Below, in pieces: positions 7,901 to 16,062 of a stretch of DNA of 64,000 bases (positions within the stretch are counted from its first letter, which is position 1; each line of letters starts with the position of its first letter). The stretch covers positions 1-64,000 of the forward strand of contig JALDRG010000004.1 of NCBI GenBank assembly GCA_031315995.1, read 5' to 3'. The position numbers and the translations under genes were made by a program. Source of the DNA: Nitrospira sp. GTDB lineage: Bacteria; Nitrospirota; Nitrospiria; Nitrospirales; Nitrospiraceae. The notes beneath the pieces are model-generated. The model saw only the letters and a program-made list of their open reading frames with translations, did not search any database and was not told where the DNA came from.

Positions 7901-8098
7901 ATGAAGCTCCTATTGACCAGTCTCTACCTGAGCGGCATGGTTCTGACTACTGCGGTCGAGCCAGGCGTCGAAGTCCCTGCGCCGGTGCCTCAACCAGGTC
8001 CTGGGCCTACGGTTCCTCCTAAACCCACGGATCCCGCGCCTCTGCCGGTGCCACCATCGATTCCGCCGCCGCCGCTTATGCCGGGTCTGCCGAAATAG
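7901..8098 (+). CDS. small secreted proline-rich protein
   Basis: 65-aa protein: a short signal-like hydrophobic start (MKLLLTSLYLSGMVLTTAV), then a chain almost wholly of Pro, Val, Gly and Ala in PxP steps (QPGPGP, PPKPTDPAPLPVPP), ending PPLMPGLPK. No folded domain is visible; an extended polyproline rod or wall-associated peptide is likely. GGGGGA lies eight bases before ATG. It follows the copper storage gene by 59 bp on the same strand and may share its promoters. Three other Pro-rich small proteins occur in this window (29827, 33984, 49641). Confidence 0.65.
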   Translation: MKLLLTSLYLSGMVLTTAVEPGVEVPAPVPQPGPGPTVPPKPTDPAPLPVPPSIPPPPLMPGLPK

Positions 8099-8155
8099 CT
8101 CGCGTCTATTGTTCAAGGTTTGCATGAGCTCCATCAAAAAAGGAGACCAGTCACC

Positions 8156-8530
8156 ATGAACACACTCGAAGAAGGTCGCAGAACTCAATGGGTGCTTCGA
8201 GGAATGCTGTGGGGAGGGCTCGCGGGGGCTTTGCTGCTTGGCAGTCTGGCGGAGGTTCAGATTCATCGGCTGTCAGCAGTGCATGCCGAGACGGCTGCGG
8301 ATCACGATACCGTATCCGGGACACTGAGTATGATTGATATGGCACAGCAGCGAGGCGTGGTCACCACCGATCTCGGGAAAGATGTCGCATTTCAAATCGC
8401 CAAACCCGAGCTCTTCTCCAATCTCTCCGTCGGCCAAAGAATCACCCTCAAGCTGGACCATCAAGGTCGAGCTGTCAGAGTGATGGACAATGCTGCACCC
8501 GAGCTACCCCCTCCCTCTAGTCCCCGGTAA
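8156..8530 (+). CDS. exported small protein with one OB-like repeat
   Basis: 124 aa. N-terminal membrane anchor or uncleaved signal (VLRGMLWGGLAGALLLGSLA), then a roughly 60-residue beta-rich unit (SGTLSMID to GRAVRVMD) with the spacing GTL, VTTDLG, VAFQI, VGQRITLKLD. The same kind of unit is present three times in the periplasmic protein at 51570, so the two are probably related. Pro-rich C-terminal tail. GGAG precedes the ATG. Unknown function; periplasmic location is inferred. Confidence 0.6.
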   Translation: MNTLEEGRRTQWVLRGMLWGGLAGALLLGSLAEVQIHRLSAVHAETAADHDTVSGTLSMIDMAQQRGVVTTDLGKDVAFQIAKPELFSNLSVGQRITLKLDHQGRAVRVMDNAAPELPPPSSPR

Positions 8531-8567
8531 TCTGACCGGCACAATTTCTCCTGTTGCCTAGAGGCTA

Positions 8568-8613
8568 ACTAGGGGTCTCCCTAGTGGGGTCGCAGGCGAA
8601 ATCGCAGTACAAA
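8568..8613 (+). promoter_or_regulatory. operator/promoter upstream of the hybrid kinase
   Basis: ACTAGG-GGTCTC-CCTAGT (8568-8585) is a perfect inverted repeat whose symmetry extends one base inward on each side (ACTAGGG-GTCT-CCCTAGT). Exactly 22 bp later comes TACAAA (8608-8613). Faces the sensor kinase operon starting at 8816. Confidence 0.72.
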
Positions 8614-8660
8614 ATCTCGCCAAACATGATGTATACAGGTATCCGATTGGCTTGATGGTA

Positions 8661-8698
8661 TTCTTCGATGGAGAGCCCCTTCGCTCCATCTTGAAGAA
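8661..8698 (+). promoter_or_regulatory. hairpin in the 200-nt leader of the hybrid-kinase operon
   Basis: TTCTTC-G-ATGGAG pairs with CTCCAT-C-TTGAAGAA across a ten-base loop, giving two 6-bp stems separated by one pair or mismatch. It lies in the otherwise gene-free stretch 8614-8815 between the predicted promoter and the start codon, so the leader could be structured. No known riboswitch is recognised. Confidence 0.4.
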
Positions 8699-8815
8699 TC
8701 CCTCTGTCTAAATGCGCCTTGGCAAGTGGATCGAACATTGCGATGAGCCTGATTCCACGAGTAGCAGCATGACTTCCATCACCACCTCCGCCCGAAAAGA
8801 AGTCCTGCAGGTCCA

Positions 8816-11800
8816 ATGACACGATTTCAACAGCCTCCCCACCCGTTCCTGTCCGGCGCCATCGTTCTCTCCCTACCCGCCGTCTTTATTCTGGACATGT
8901 TCACACCGCTCGGCGTCACCCTGTGGGTGCTCTACCTGATCCCCCTGGTGCTCGCCTATCTGGTCTGGTTTCCCGCGGTGCCGATCGCCGTGGCAGTCGC
9001 CGTGGCGATCCTCACTGTGGTGGGTTTATTCGTCAGTCCACTCGGCCCCGACCCGTTCGTGCCCCTGATCAATCGCGGGGCCGGGATCGTCACGGCCTGG
9101 GCGCTCGGAGCCTTCGGCGCGCATTTCATCCGCAGCCGGCTCGCCACGCGCAAGGAGGAGTGGATGCGGGTGGGCCAAACGCTGCTCAGCGAACGGATGA
9201 CGGGGGAGCAGACGATGAACAGGCTGGGCGAAAACCTGTTGCATGGTCTCGCCGAATACCTAGGAGCGCAGGCCGGCGCCATCTTCATCGACGACGGGAG
9301 CGGGTTTCATCGAACAGCGACCTACGGCGTACCGGAGGGCACCGCCATGCCGGATCGGTTCGTGGCGGGAGACGGACTTCTGGGTCAAGCGGTGCAACAT
9401 CGACGCCTCGTCGTGGTGGATGACCTGCCGGACGGCTATTTCACCATCGGCTCCGGTCTTGGGCGGAGCGCTCCGCGCCACCTCATGATCGCTCCGCTGA
9501 AGCTGAACGGACGAGTCACCACCGTCCTGGAGTTCGGGTTCTTCCATCGCGTGACGAACTCCGATCGGGAGTTCATCGATCGTGTCGCGGAATCGATCGC
9601 CGTGGCGGTCCGATCGGCCCAATACCGGACCCGGCTTCAAGAACTCCTGGAGGAGACCCAGCGACAGGCCGAGGAGCTGCAGGTGCAAAGCGAGGAACTC
9701 CGCGTCTCCAACGAAGAACTCGAAGAACAGACCCGAGCGCTCAAGGAATCGCACAGCCGCCTCGAACAACAACAGGCGGAGTTGGAACAGACCAACTCGC
9801 AGTTGGAAGAGCAGGCGCAGATTCTTGAAACGCAGAAAGCAGACCTGAATAAATCCACAACGATGCTCGAAACGCAAACCAGGCAATTGGAACAAGCCAG
9901 TCGCTACAAGTCCGAGTTTTTAGCCAACATGTCGCACGAAATGCGGACCCCGTTGAACTCCACCCTTATTCTCACAAAACTGCTGGCCGAGAATCCCCAG
10001 GGCAATCTCTCGCCCGAACAGATCAAATCCCTCACGACGATCGAATCGTCCGGCCACGATCTCCTGGCGCTCATCGACGACGTCCTGGACCTAGCCAAAG
10101 TGGAGGCAGGCCGTATCGACCTCGCGCCGACACAGGAATCGATCTCGCGGCTGATCGACCATTTGCAGTCAATGTTCAAACCGCTCGCAGAGCAGCGGGG
10201 GTTGCGGCTCGTCCTGCGGAAACGTCCCGGCACGCCCGAATCGTTCGAAACCGATTGGCAACGGCTGGAGCAGGTGCTGAAAAATTTTCTGTCGAACGCC
10301 ATCAAGTTCACCGAGGAGGGGGAGGTCTCACTCGAAGTCTCCCAGATCGAGGACGGTCGCATCAGCTTCGCGGTTCAAGACACAGGCATCGGCATTCCAC
10401 TTGATCAGCATGAGCTGATTTTCGAGCCCTTTTGCCAAGCCGACGGCACCACCAGCCGCAGATACGGCGGGACCGGCCTCGGACTGTCCATTTCGCGCGA
10501 ATTCGTCCGGTTGCTGGGAGGAGAAATTCGTCTCTCGAGCACCCCCGGTCAAGGCAGCACCTTCACGGTGCTCCTGCCCCGCCTCCCCTCGTCCGCGGCT
10601 TCCCTCGCCGCCCCCTCACCCTCCCTGCTCGCGCGACTACCACCCGAGCGGATCAAGCCGAGCGACGTCGCCGCCACGCCGACGGCAGCGTCCGAGGCAA
10701 GCATCCCGACCTCGCACATCCGCGATGACCGGGAACAACTGGCGGCCGACCGACGGGTGATTTTGATCGTCGAAGACGACGAATCCTTCGCGAGGGTGCT
10801 CGCGGACCTCGCCCACGAACTCAATTTCCAGGTGCTGCTCAGCACCACGGCGGCCGATGCCCTGACCCTCGCATCACGCCATTTGCCGCGGGCGGTCATT
10901 CTCGATCTCGGATTACCGGACCATTCCGGGCTCTCCGTCATCGATCGCCTCAAGGCCGACGCCAGGACAAGACACATTCCCGTTCACGTCGTCTCCGGCT
11001 ACGACTATGAGAAGACGGCCCTCTCATTAGGCGCCGCGGGATACATGCTCAAACCGGTGAAACGGGAGCAACTCGTCGAGGCCTTCCGGGAAGTCGAAAC
11101 CAGACTCACGGAAAAGCCGCGCCGGGTTCTCATTGTGGAAGACGATCCAGCCCAACGAGACAGCCTGCGGCTCTTGCTTGGATCGGATGAAGTCGAAACC
11201 ATCGGCGCGGCCAGCGGCGCCGAATGTCTCGCCCACCTCGCCGAGCGAACCTTCGACTGCATGGTCCTCGATCTCACGTTGCCCGATGCCTCCGGGTTTT
11301 CGTTACTCGAGACGTTAAGCCGTGAGGAGCATCTCACGCTCCCACCCGTGATCGTCTATACGGGCCGAGAGCTCTCACTCGATGAGGAGCAACGGCTGCG
11401 CAAGTATTCGCAGTCCATCATTATCAAGGGGGCCAAATCCCCCGAACGATTGCTCGACGAGGTTACGTTATTCCTGCACCAGGTTGTCACCGCGCTGCCG
11501 CCCGATCAGCAGCGGATGCTGGAGAAGGCCCGCAGCCGGAACGCGGTGCTGGAAGCCCGTCGGATTCTGATCGTCGAAGACGACGTGCGGAATATTTTCG
11601 CCTTGAGCGCGGTGCTGGAACCGCACGGCGCGAAGATCGAGATCGCTCGGAACGGCCGGGAGTCCCTGACCGTCCTCGAGGAGTCGCTGCGCAACCACGA
11701 CCGGTTCATCGACCTGGTCTTGATGGATCTCATGATGCCCGAGATGGACGGCCTCACCGCGATCCGCGCCATCCGTGAGCGGCCCGAATGGCGGAAACTC

Positions 11801-11938
11801 CCCATCATCGCCGTGACGGCGAAGGCGATGAAACACGACCAGGAGCAGGCACTGGCGGCCGGCGCGAACGACTATATCGCCAAGCCGCTCGACATCGAAC
11901 AACTCTTGTCGCTGGTGCGCGTATGGATGCCGCGATGA
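8816..11938 (+). CDS. membrane hybrid histidine kinase with GAF and three receiver domains
   Basis: 1040 aa. Order: about four N-terminal membrane helices (residues 10-100); GAF domain (about 130-275); long Gln/Glu coiled coil (275-360); HisKA with the H-box SEFLANMSHEMRTPLNS (phospho-acceptor His374); HATPase with N, G1 (DTGIGIP) and G2 (GTGLGLS) boxes; then three receiver domains starting near 650 (LIVEDDESF), 772 (LIVEDDPAQ) and 917 (LIVEDDVRN). The third receiver keeps LVLMDLMMPEMDG. It starts a tightly overlapping four-gene operon (ATGA overlap with cheR). No DNA-binding output, so signal must leave through phosphotransfer or the CheR/CheB pair. Confidence 0.9.
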   Translation: MTRFQQPPHPFLSGAIVLSLPAVFILDMFTPLGVTLWVLYLIPLVLAYLVWFPAVPIAVAVAVAILTVVGLFVSPLGPDPFVPLINRGAGIVTAWALGAFGAHFIRSRLATRKEEWMRVGQTLLSERMTGEQTMNRLGENLLHGLAEYLGAQAGAIFIDDGSGFHRTATYGVPEGTAMPDRFVAGDGLLGQAVQHRRLVVVDDLPDGYFTIGSGLGRSAPRHLMIAPLKLNGRVTTVLEFGFFHRVTNSDREFIDRVAESIAVAVRSAQYRTRLQELLEETQRQAEELQVQSEELRVSNEELEEQTRALKESHSRLEQQQAELEQTNSQLEEQAQILETQKADLNKSTTMLETQTRQLEQASRYKSEFLANMSHEMRTPLNSTLILTKLLAENPQGNLSPEQIKSLTTIESSGHDLLALIDDVLDLAKVEAGRIDLAPTQESISRLIDHLQSMFKPLAEQRGLRLVLRKRPGTPESFETDWQRLEQVLKNFLSNAIKFTEEGEVSLEVSQIEDGRISFAVQDTGIGIPLDQHELIFEPFCQADGTTSRRYGGTGLGLSISREFVRLLGGEIRLSSTPGQGSTFTVLLPRLPSSAASLAAPSPSLLARLPPERIKPSDVAATPTAASEASIPTSHIRDDREQLAADRRVILIVEDDESFARVLADLAHELNFQVLLSTTAADALTLASRHLPRAVILDLGLPDHSGLSVIDRLKADARTRHIPVHVVSGYDYEKTALSLGAAGYMLKPVKREQLVEAFREVETRLTEKPRRVLIVEDDPAQRDSLRLLLGSDEVETIGAASGAECLAHLAERTFDCMVLDLTLPDASGFSLLETLSREEHLTLPPVIVYTGRELSLDEEQRLRKYSQSIIIKGAKSPERLLDEVTLFLHQVVTALPPDQQRMLEKARSRNAVLEARRILIVEDDVRNIFALSAVLEPHGAKIEIARNGRESLTVLEESLRNHDRFIDLVLMDLMMPEMDGLTAIRAIRERPEWRKLPIIAVTAKAMKHDQEQALAAGANDYIAKPLDIEQLLSLVRVWMPR

Positions 11939-12774
11939 CCAACAGCGCGGAGGTAAAGGCCGACGAGATCGAACTGCAGCTGTTTCTCGAGGCCATCTAT
12001 CGCCGATATCACTACGATTTTCGGGAGTACTCCAGGGCGTCGATCAAACGACGACTCCTGCTGGCACGGGAGCGGATGGGCTGCGCCACCTTCTCCGCCT
12101 TGCAAGAACGCGTGCTCTACGATGCCACGGTGCTCCCGCAGCTCCTGGACTACCTCACGGTGCAGGTGAGCGACATGTTCCGCGACCCCGGCTATTTCCG
12201 AGCCTTGCGCGAACAGGTCGTTCCACACCTTCGGACCTATCCCTCATTAAAGGTCTGGGTGGCCGGATGCAGCTCGGGCGAGGAATTGTACTCCCTCGCC
12301 ATTCTGTTCCGTGAGGAAGGGCTGGAGAGCAGGACGATGTTCTACGCCACGGACATCAATGCCGGCGCGCTTGCGAAGGCGGAGGCCGGGATCTATGATC
12401 TCCAGCGTCTCACCCTCTTTACTCGTAATCACAACCTGGCCGGCGGCAAGGGTTCGCTGTCGGACTTCTATACCGCCGCCTACGGAGCGGCCAGGTTCGA
12501 CAAGACACTCCGCAGACGCACGGTCTTTTCCGACCATAGTCTGGTCTCGGACGCGGTCTTCGCCGAGGTGCATTTAGTGTCGTGCCGCAACGTGCTGATC
12601 TATTTCGACCGTCCGCTGCAAGACCGCGCAGTCGGGCTGTTCAAGGCGGCACTCGTCCGAAAGGGGTTTCTCGGTGTCGGCGCGAGGGAAAGCCTGCGCT
12701 TCAACGCCCACGCCGAGACGTTCGCCCAGGTGCTTCCCGGCGAACGGATCTATCAGAAACGAGGCGATGTGTGA
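11935..12774 (+). CDS. cheR: CheR-type protein-glutamate methyltransferase
   Basis: 279-aa CheR: N-terminal all-helical domain, then the SAM-binding methyltransferase fold with VWVAGCSSGEELYSLAI (motif I region), FYATDINAGAL and the FAEVHLVSCRNVLIYFD signature. The start overlaps the preceding stop codon (ATGA at 11935-11938), showing translational coupling. No methyl-accepting chemoreceptor, CheA or CheW is encoded nearby, so the methylated substrate is unclear; the kinase-associated arrangement suggests a signalling role outside classical chemotaxis. Confidence 0.9.
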   Translation: MTNSAEVKADEIELQLFLEAIYRRYHYDFREYSRASIKRRLLLARERMGCATFSALQERVLYDATVLPQLLDYLTVQVSDMFRDPGYFRALREQVVPHLRTYPSLKVWVAGCSSGEELYSLAILFREEGLESRTMFYATDINAGALAKAEAGIYDLQRLTLFTRNHNLAGGKGSLSDFYTAAYGAARFDKTLRRRTVFSDHSLVSDAVFAEVHLVSCRNVLIYFDRPLQDRAVGLFKAALVRKGFLGVGARESLRFNAHAETFAQVLPGERIYQKRGDV

Positions 12775-13376
12775 GCGGCCCCTCACTGGACAAAGTGCGG
12801 CGCGACATTCACGCCGTGGTGATCGGCGCGTCCGCCGGCGCCATCGCCGCCCTGTCGCGACTGCTCCCTCCCCTGGCGCCGGACTGCGCGCTGCCGATTC
12901 TGGCCGCCGTCCACGTGCCGGCCGATAGGCCCAACAACATTCCGGCATTATTGCAGACCAGGTGCCGGGTGAGGATCAAGGAAGCGGAGGATAAGGAGCC
13001 CATCCTGCCTGGCACGATGTACTTCGCTCCGCCTGATTACCATCTTCTCGTGGAACGAGATTACCGCCTCTCCCTGTCCAATGAGGAACCCGTGAACTAC
13101 TCCCGCCCATCGATCGACGTCCTCTTTGAATCGGCTGCGGAGGCCTATGGCCGGACCTTGCTGGCCATCGTTCTCAGCGGCGCGAACGAAGACGGGGCCA
13201 AGGGAGCTCGCGCCGTCAACGAGGCCGGCGGTCTCGTGGCGGTGCAGAGCCCGGATTCCGCCGATGCGCGCATGATGCCGGACGCAGCCCTGGCCGCCTG
13301 TCCGGACGCTCGCGCGATGAGCCTGGCCGCACTCTCCGAACTATTGTGCGCCTATGGAGGCCGAGTGCGGTGTTGA
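12771..13376 (+). CDS. cheB: CheB-type methylesterase catalytic domain without receiver
   Basis: 201-aa stand-alone CheB catalytic domain. The triad is complete: Ser21 in IGASAG, His48 in AAVHVPAD and Asp141 in SGANEDGAKG. The N-terminal receiver domain of classical CheB is absent, so phosphorylation must be sensed by a partner. The GTG start at 12771 overlaps the cheR stop (GTGA) and has GAGGCG upstream. It overlaps the next kinase gene by 7 bp, so CheR, CheB and the two kinases are made from one transcript. Confidence 0.88.
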   Translation: MSGPSLDKVRRDIHAVVIGASAGAIAALSRLLPPLAPDCALPILAAVHVPADRPNNIPALLQTRCRVRIKEAEDKEPILPGTMYFAPPDYHLLVERDYRLSLSNEEPVNYSRPSIDVLFESAAEAYGRTLLAIVLSGANEDGAKGARAVNEAGGLVAVQSPDSADARMMPDAALAACPDARAMSLAALSELLCAYGGRVRC

Positions 13377-15445
13377 CGACATCTCCGGCAAAAATCCTCC
13401 TGGTCGACGACCATGAACCCAACCTCATGGCTCTGAGCGCGATCCTGTCACGCGACAACGTCCGGATGTTGCAGGCCGCGTCCGCGCGGGATGCCCTTGA
13501 ACTGTTGCTCAAACACGACATCGCGCTGGCCGTCATCGACGTGCAGATGCCGATCATGGACGGGTTCGAACTGGCTGAACTGATGCGTGGCTCACGCCGT
13601 ACCCAGAATGTACCGATTATTTTTCTGACGGCAGGGCCGAAGGACAACCTCCATCGCTTTCGTGGGTACCAGGCCGGAGCGGTCGATTTCCTCTACAAAC
13701 CCATTGAGCCGAACGTCCTGCGCAGCAAGACCGGCATTTTCCTCGACCTGTACCGGCAGCGGGAGGACCTGGCCAGGCAGCGGGACGAATTTCTCACCCT
13801 GGCGGAGGAAAAAGCGCGCCTGCTGCGGGAACGTGATGAGGCGTATCGGCGCCTGCGCGAAAGTGAAATGCGCTTTCGGACCTTGGCCGACAGCGCGCCG
13901 GTCATCATCTGGATGCATGGGCCGAGTGGCTGCGAGTTCGTCAATCAAGCTTGCCTGGATTTCTTGGGTATCGACGAGCCCGACCAAATCGACGTACTCG
14001 ACTGGGCTCGCCATGTCCATCCTGACGATCGCCGTCATGCCGCCGATACCTATCTGCAGGCGGCCTCCCTTCGAACCCGTTTCGAAGCCTCCTTCCGATG
14101 TCGGCGACATGACGGATCGTATCGGTGGATTCATTCCGTCGGCATGCCGACCCTCTCCTCGGACGGGGGCTTGCTCGGGTATATCGGCGCGAGTTTCGAC
14201 GTCACCGAACGCAAAGACGCAGAAGAACGGCTGCAGCGTTGGAGCGTGGACCTCGAACGGGCGGTGAGCCAAAAAACCGGGGAGTTACTGCAGTCGCAGG
14301 ACCATCTCCGCGCGCTGGCTACGGAATTGAACCTGACCGAACAACGCGAGCGCAAACGATTGGCCGCGGACCTTCACGACTATCTGGCGCAACTGCTGGT
14401 CGTGGTGCGGATGAAATTGCAGCAGGCCGTCCCGCTTGTCACGGGAGAACGGGTCTCAGAACTCTTGAAAGACGCCGACCAAACACTGACCCAATCCCTC
14501 GATTACACCCGCTCACTCGTCGCAGAGTTGACGCCTCCCACGCTCAAGGAATTCGGCCTGCTCCAAGCGCTGAACTGGCTGGCCGCGCAGATGCATCGGC
14601 ATGGGCTCGCGGTCACCGTGCGCCAGGGGCCCGCTCCCCTGGCGCTTCCCGAGGACCAGGCCGTCCTCTTGTTTCAATCCGTGCGCGAGCTGCTGTTTAA
14701 CGTGCTCAAACATGCCAAGGCCACGGAGGCGACCATCATGCTGGCCGTGAAAGACGACGACCAGTTGGAAGTCGTGGTCTCCGATGACGGCTGCGGATTT
14801 GTCCCTGCGTCCTACCACCGCAGCGGGACCGCCCCCAACCGTTTCGGCCTGTTCAGCATTCAAGAACGCATGGCTGCGATGGGCGGACAACTGGTCATCG
14901 AGTCCGTCTTAGGACGCGGGACCCGCGCCATACTCACGACTCCCAATTGGAGCGGACGGCCGGGATCCGAGCCCGACGACAGCCTGGCCCAGACGGACTC
15001 GGAGGCCGTCCCTTCGCGGAGCGGTCTTATCCAGATCGAACGCCGTCCCCACCGGCCCTCATCAACGATCGGCATCCTGCTGGTCGATGACCATGCCATG
15101 GTCCGCCAAGGGTTGCGAAGCGTGCTGGAACAATATGAGGATGTGGCAGTGGTGGGTGACGCGTCAAACGGCCGGGAAGCACTCGAGTTGGTCGAACGGC
15201 TGCGCCCTGCGGTCGTCGTGATGGATATCAATATGCCGGAGGTCAACGGAATCGATGCGACGTCCGGCATCAAGGCCCGCCACCCCGAGGTGACCGTCAT
15301 CGGGCTGTCCGTGCACAACACGGCCGAAATACGGGAGGCCATGCTGCGGGCCGGCGCGGCCACGCTGATTTCGAAAGAAGCCGCCGTAGATGAATTATAC
15401 GCCGCCATCCGCCAGGCGCTGGCGGACGAGGGGGTGAGGCGCTGA
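13370..15445 (+). CDS. REC-PAS-HisKA_3 hybrid histidine kinase with C-terminal receiver
   Basis: 691 aa. An N-terminal receiver (LLVDDHEPN, VIDVQMPIMDG, KPIE) is followed by a coiled coil, a PAS domain (about 165-290), the NarL-type HisKA_3 dimerisation domain with His336 in LAADLHDYLAQLL, an HATPase domain (LLFNVLKHAKA, DDGCGF, GLFSIQERM), and a second receiver (ILLVDDHAMVRQGLRS, VVVMDINMPEVNG) of the type normally fused to a LuxR HTH, but the protein ends there. The GTG start at 13370 has GGAGG nine bases before; the TTG at 13373 is an alternative. The kinase-receiver part is closely paralogous to those of the genes at 16063 and 18258. Without an HTH, the last receiver probably passes or sinks phosphate. 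Confidence 0.88.
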   Translation: MLTTSPAKILLVDDHEPNLMALSAILSRDNVRMLQAASARDALELLLKHDIALAVIDVQMPIMDGFELAELMRGSRRTQNVPIIFLTAGPKDNLHRFRGYQAGAVDFLYKPIEPNVLRSKTGIFLDLYRQREDLARQRDEFLTLAEEKARLLRERDEAYRRLRESEMRFRTLADSAPVIIWMHGPSGCEFVNQACLDFLGIDEPDQIDVLDWARHVHPDDRRHAADTYLQAASLRTRFEASFRCRRHDGSYRWIHSVGMPTLSSDGGLLGYIGASFDVTERKDAEERLQRWSVDLERAVSQKTGELLQSQDHLRALATELNLTEQRERKRLAADLHDYLAQLLVVVRMKLQQAVPLVTGERVSELLKDADQTLTQSLDYTRSLVAELTPPTLKEFGLLQALNWLAAQMHRHGLAVTVRQGPAPLALPEDQAVLLFQSVRELLFNVLKHAKATEATIMLAVKDDDQLEVVVSDDGCGFVPASYHRSGTAPNRFGLFSIQERMAAMGGQLVIESVLGRGTRAILTTPNWSGRPGSEPDDSLAQTDSEAVPSRSGLIQIERRPHRPSSTIGILLVDDHAMVRQGLRSVLEQYEDVAVVGDASNGREALELVERLRPAVVVMDINMPEVNGIDATSGIKARHPEVTVIGLSVHNTAEIREAMLRAGAATLISKEAAVDELYAAIRQALADEGVRR

Positions 15446-15453
15446 GTCGATCC

Positions 15454-15843
15454 TCACCACATGACGATCGACCGCCATCGGTGTCCCAAGTCCGCTGTCG
15501 GAACGGACATCCGCACGATGCCTCCGGCGATCATCACCCTGGCATGTTCGATTTGCGCATCCGTCGGGAGCGGCACATAGCGCTGCACCGCGTCGCAGGT
15601 GAGAATCATTCCCTGCTGAGCAAATTCGACGTTGATATTCTCGAGACTGGACAGTCCAGGCATCGAGCGGAAGTCCGCGTACACATTCAAAACGCCGTCT
15701 GATTCTGATACTTCGATCAAGGGACCGTGCTGAGGGAGGCCGCTGGAATCGAGCGCGGCACATGACGCTGACGCCCGATCTTCTACTGAGTTATGGTTGG
15801 TCGATCCAAGCTCATCCATGGCGTGACCGAGTTCTTTCTTCAT
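15454..15843 (-). CDS. divergent Hsp20/alpha-crystallin-like protein
   Basis: 129 aa. After a polar 45-residue N-terminus comes a beta-rich stretch with the order of an alpha-crystallin domain: VSESDGVLNVYADFRSMPGL, then ENINVEFAQQGMILTCD, VPLPTDAQIEHARVMIAGGIVRMSVPTA. This corresponds to the Hsp20 blocks (polypeptide-binding strand, LP-turn, AxxxxGVLxIxxP), though diverged. It lacks the usual IxI tail. A chaperone role is inference. Divergently transcribed from a sensor kinase, each with its own copy of the operator element in the shared intergenic region. Confidence 0.6.
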   Translation of the reverse strand: MKKELGHAMDELGSTNHNSVEDRASASCAALDSSGLPQHGPLIEVSESDGVLNVYADFRSMPGLSSLENINVEFAQQGMILTCDAVQRYVPLPTDAQIEHARVMIAGGIVRMSVPTADLGHRWRSIVMW

Positions 15844-15885
15844 GTTTGCTCCATATGGAGATCCGTGTTGTCTTTGCTCATGGCT

Positions 15886-15930
15886 AGTATAGAGATGTCC
15901 GTCCGCCCGGCCACTAGGATTTTCCCCGGC
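15886..15930 (-). promoter_or_regulatory. operator/promoter for the Hsp20-like gene
   Basis: Read on the minus strand: GCCGGG-GAAAAT-CCTAGT (15930 to 15913), 21 bp, then TATACT (15891 to 15886), a near-ideal -10. About 43 bp upstream of the start codon. Confidence 0.62.
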
Positions 15931-15946
15931 TTCGGACTTGGAATGC

Positions 15947-15992
15947 GCTAGCGGTTTGCCTAGTTGTCGGATTCGCCCTGATGCTTTAGGCT
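15947..15992 (+). promoter_or_regulatory. operator/promoter for the kinase at 16063
   Basis: GCTAGC-GGTTTG-CCTAGT (15947-15964), exactly 22 bp, then TAGGCT (15987-15992). Divergent to and 17 bp away from the copy serving the Hsp20-like gene. Confidence 0.68.
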
Positions 15993-16062
15993 AACATTAG
16001 CGCCCAGAGTTGGGTGAGGGGTAAGTTTCGTGCGCGCGACGCTTCAGGTGAGGCCCATTGAC

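Noticed and set aside
8565..8822. 85-codon minus-strand frame before the hybrid kinase
   Set aside because: Spans a perfect operator/promoter and the start of a convincing gene; no ribosome site.
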